A stretch of DNA of 64,000 nucleotides from Ensifer sp. MPMI2T (lineage in GTDB: Bacteria > Pseudomonadota > Alphaproteobacteria > Rhizobiales > Rhizobiaceae). The stretch is taken from assembly GCF_004827385.1 (NCBI RefSeq), contig NZ_SRXN01000030.1, positions 27,959-91,958 on the forward strand. Direction: 5' to 3'. A program made the translations under genes and the position numbers. Shown here piece after piece: positions 63,071-64,000 of the stretch. The notes below the pieces were generated by a model that did no database searches, was not told the origin of the DNA, and saw nothing but the letters and a program-made list of their open reading frames with translations. The stretch's first letter is position 1, and each line of letters opens with the position of its first letter.

Positions 63071-63796
63071 TCAGCCGATGAGATTGTCGAAACGAACCGA
63101 GTAGATGCGATCGCGGCCAAGCATGTGGGCAACCAGCTTGCCGCGATCGAAGAGGCCGCTCATCGCCCGGTGATGCAGATCGAGCCCGCCGGTTGTGACG
63201 CCGAAAGCCGGCATCAGGAGCCGCTTGCCGTCGGTTGCGAAGCAGGCGCGCCGGACCGACCTTTCGCGGCGTCGAACGGTCGCCGACGGATGCAGGTGGC
63301 CGGCGATCTCGCCCTCGGCGTCGATCCTCGACGGTTCGTGCCGGAAGACGAGCCCGGCATGGCGGAACTCATCCATGGAGGCGCCCGGCAGTCCCCACGC
63401 GCCATCCGGATCGTGATTGCCGTTGATCCAGATCCAGTCGCGGCCGCGGGCCATGGCCGCGATCATCTGTCGAAAGGTGTCCGGCATCGCCGCGGATCCC
63501 TTCCGGTCATGGAAATTGTCGCCGAGGCTGATAACCGTGCGGGGATCGTGGCGAGCGATCACCGCCTCGAGAATTCGCAGCGTCGCAAGCGTATCGTAGG
63601 GCGGCAGCATGAAGCCACGCCGGGCGAAGGCCGAGCCTTTTTCCAGATGGAGGTCGGAGACGACGAGCGTGCCGCTCTCCGTGAGATAGAGACCGCCGAG
63701 CGGGTCGCAGATCGCGGCGACGCCGTTAACTGTGGTGCGTGCCTGGAAGCAGGCGTTTGCGGCCGGAGTTGATATCGCGTGAACGAGCCGTTGCAT
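63071..63796 (-). CDS. pdeM: PdeM, ligase-associated DNA damage response endonuclease/metallophosphoesterase
   Basis: 241-residue metallophosphoesterase. The metal-binding motifs are all visible: SDLHLEKG (Asp/His), SLGDNFHD, NGNHDPDG and GHLHPSA. In many bacteria pdeM lies in an operon with an Lhr-type helicase and a ligase; those would be upstream on the minus strand, outside this window. ATG 63796 is chosen; the frame is open for 41 more codons into a G/C-run palindrome. Confidence 0.88.
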   Translation of the reverse strand: MQRLVHAISTPAANACFQARTTVNGVAAICDPLGGLYLTESGTLVVSDLHLEKGSAFARRGFMLPPYDTLATLRILEAVIARHDPRTVISLGDNFHDRKGSAAMPDTFRQMIAAMARGRDWIWINGNHDPDGAWGLPGASMDEFRHAGLVFRHEPSRIDAEGEIAGHLHPSATVRRRERSVRRACFATDGKRLLMPAFGVTTGGLDLHHRAMSGLFDRGKLVAHMLGRDRIYSVRFDNLIG

Positions 63797-63865
63797 GGTC
63801 ACCCCGATATTCTCGGACGTGACCCGCGCGGTCCCGAAACCCCGTCTGGCCGGGGGTATAGTATG

Positions 63866-64000
63866 CGCGAACCCCTCGCCAACTCCTCCCCATAAGGGGA
63901 AGGGGCTCCGCGGCGGCACCGTCCCGCCTCCTTCGGCAGTTCCACAGGTAGATGGAGCGAGGGCAGTGTGGGGAGGGCGCGGTGATGTAGCCCCTCCCCC
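63866..64000. repeat. G/C-run intergenic repeat at window end
   Basis: Stretches GCGAACCCCTCGCC, CTCCCCATAAGGGGAAGGGG, GTGGGGAGGGCGC and GCCCCTCCCCC form partial palindromes of the kind seen at 6474 and 8492. The element continues past the window, so its full form is unknown. Confidence 0.5.

Overview
The window looks like chromosomal DNA of a rhizobium, most likely genus Sinorhizobium/Ensifer. The reasons are high GC; an alphaproteobacterial gene set (gcrA, podJ, a SAM-II riboswitch before metZ, ATP-independent sulfite-exporter pair); a fructose ABC transporter operon frcBCAK followed by pyrC, pyrE, frk, pgi and fadD in the order I remember for the S. meliloti chromosome; and many copies of a ~104-bp double-palindrome intergenic element resembling the RIME elements of rhizobia. 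The species is not determined. In S. meliloti 1021, as I recall, kdp lies on pSymA, so its chromosomal position here points to another species or strain.

Layout. 1-3.4 kb: fructose uptake frcB (5' end cut off), frcC, frcA, frcK. 3.6-8.3 kb: pyrC, pyrE, fructokinase and, convergent, pgi. 8.6-12 kb: fadD (minus) and an AI-2E/PerM-family permease. 12.3-21.1 kb: a large high-affinity potassium operon, made of a 26-aa membrane ORF, kdpF, kdpA, a 55-aa membrane ORF carrying a 30-bp perfect palindrome, kdpB, kdpC, a frameshifted kdpD, kdpE and a PtsN-like EIIA gene. 21.1-23.8 kb: phosphoribosyltransferase and hydrolase pair, aldo/keto reductase, tRNA-Thr. 23.8-27.4 kb: a nitronate-monooxygenase-like enzyme, an unknown membrane protein, ppk2. 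27.5-35.3 kb: the phosphate regulon phoR-pstSCAB-phoU-phoB with a triple Pho box. 35.4-39.7 kb: gcrA, argD, argF, hslO. 39.8-49.7 kb: apaG, a CDP-alcohol phosphatidyltransferase, SAM-II-controlled metZ, a two-domain dCTP deaminase, tRNA-Gly, and small mixed genes. 49.9-55.3 kb: an acyl-CoA dehydrogenase-fadA-fadB beta-oxidation operon. 55.7-64 kb: polarity factor podJ, a four-fold 57-bp repeat, a TauE/SafE exporter pair, a stand-alone RAM domain, a DHFR-like protein and pdeM.

How parts work together. Fructose enters through Frc, is phosphorylated by Frk and isomerised by Pgi. PhoR/PhoB, PstSCAB and PhoU form one phosphate-sensing unit, with polyphosphate kinase 2 divergent from phoR. FadD and the acyl-CoA dehydrogenase/FadA/FadB operon form a fatty-acid degradation route. 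A near-identical TTGACG...CGTCAA palindrome stands before fadD, before the acyl-CoA dehydrogenase operon and before the nitronate-monooxygenase-like gene, so these three loci look like one regulon.

The most interesting points are: the kdp operon's extra parts (two tiny membrane ORFs, the internal palindrome, a dedicated EIIA-Ntr-like gene and the broken kdpD); the shared fad operator; a GANTC cluster next to gcrA; the SAM-II riboswitch with terminator; and two structured intergenic repeat families. I found no CRISPR array, prophage or clear insertion sequence.
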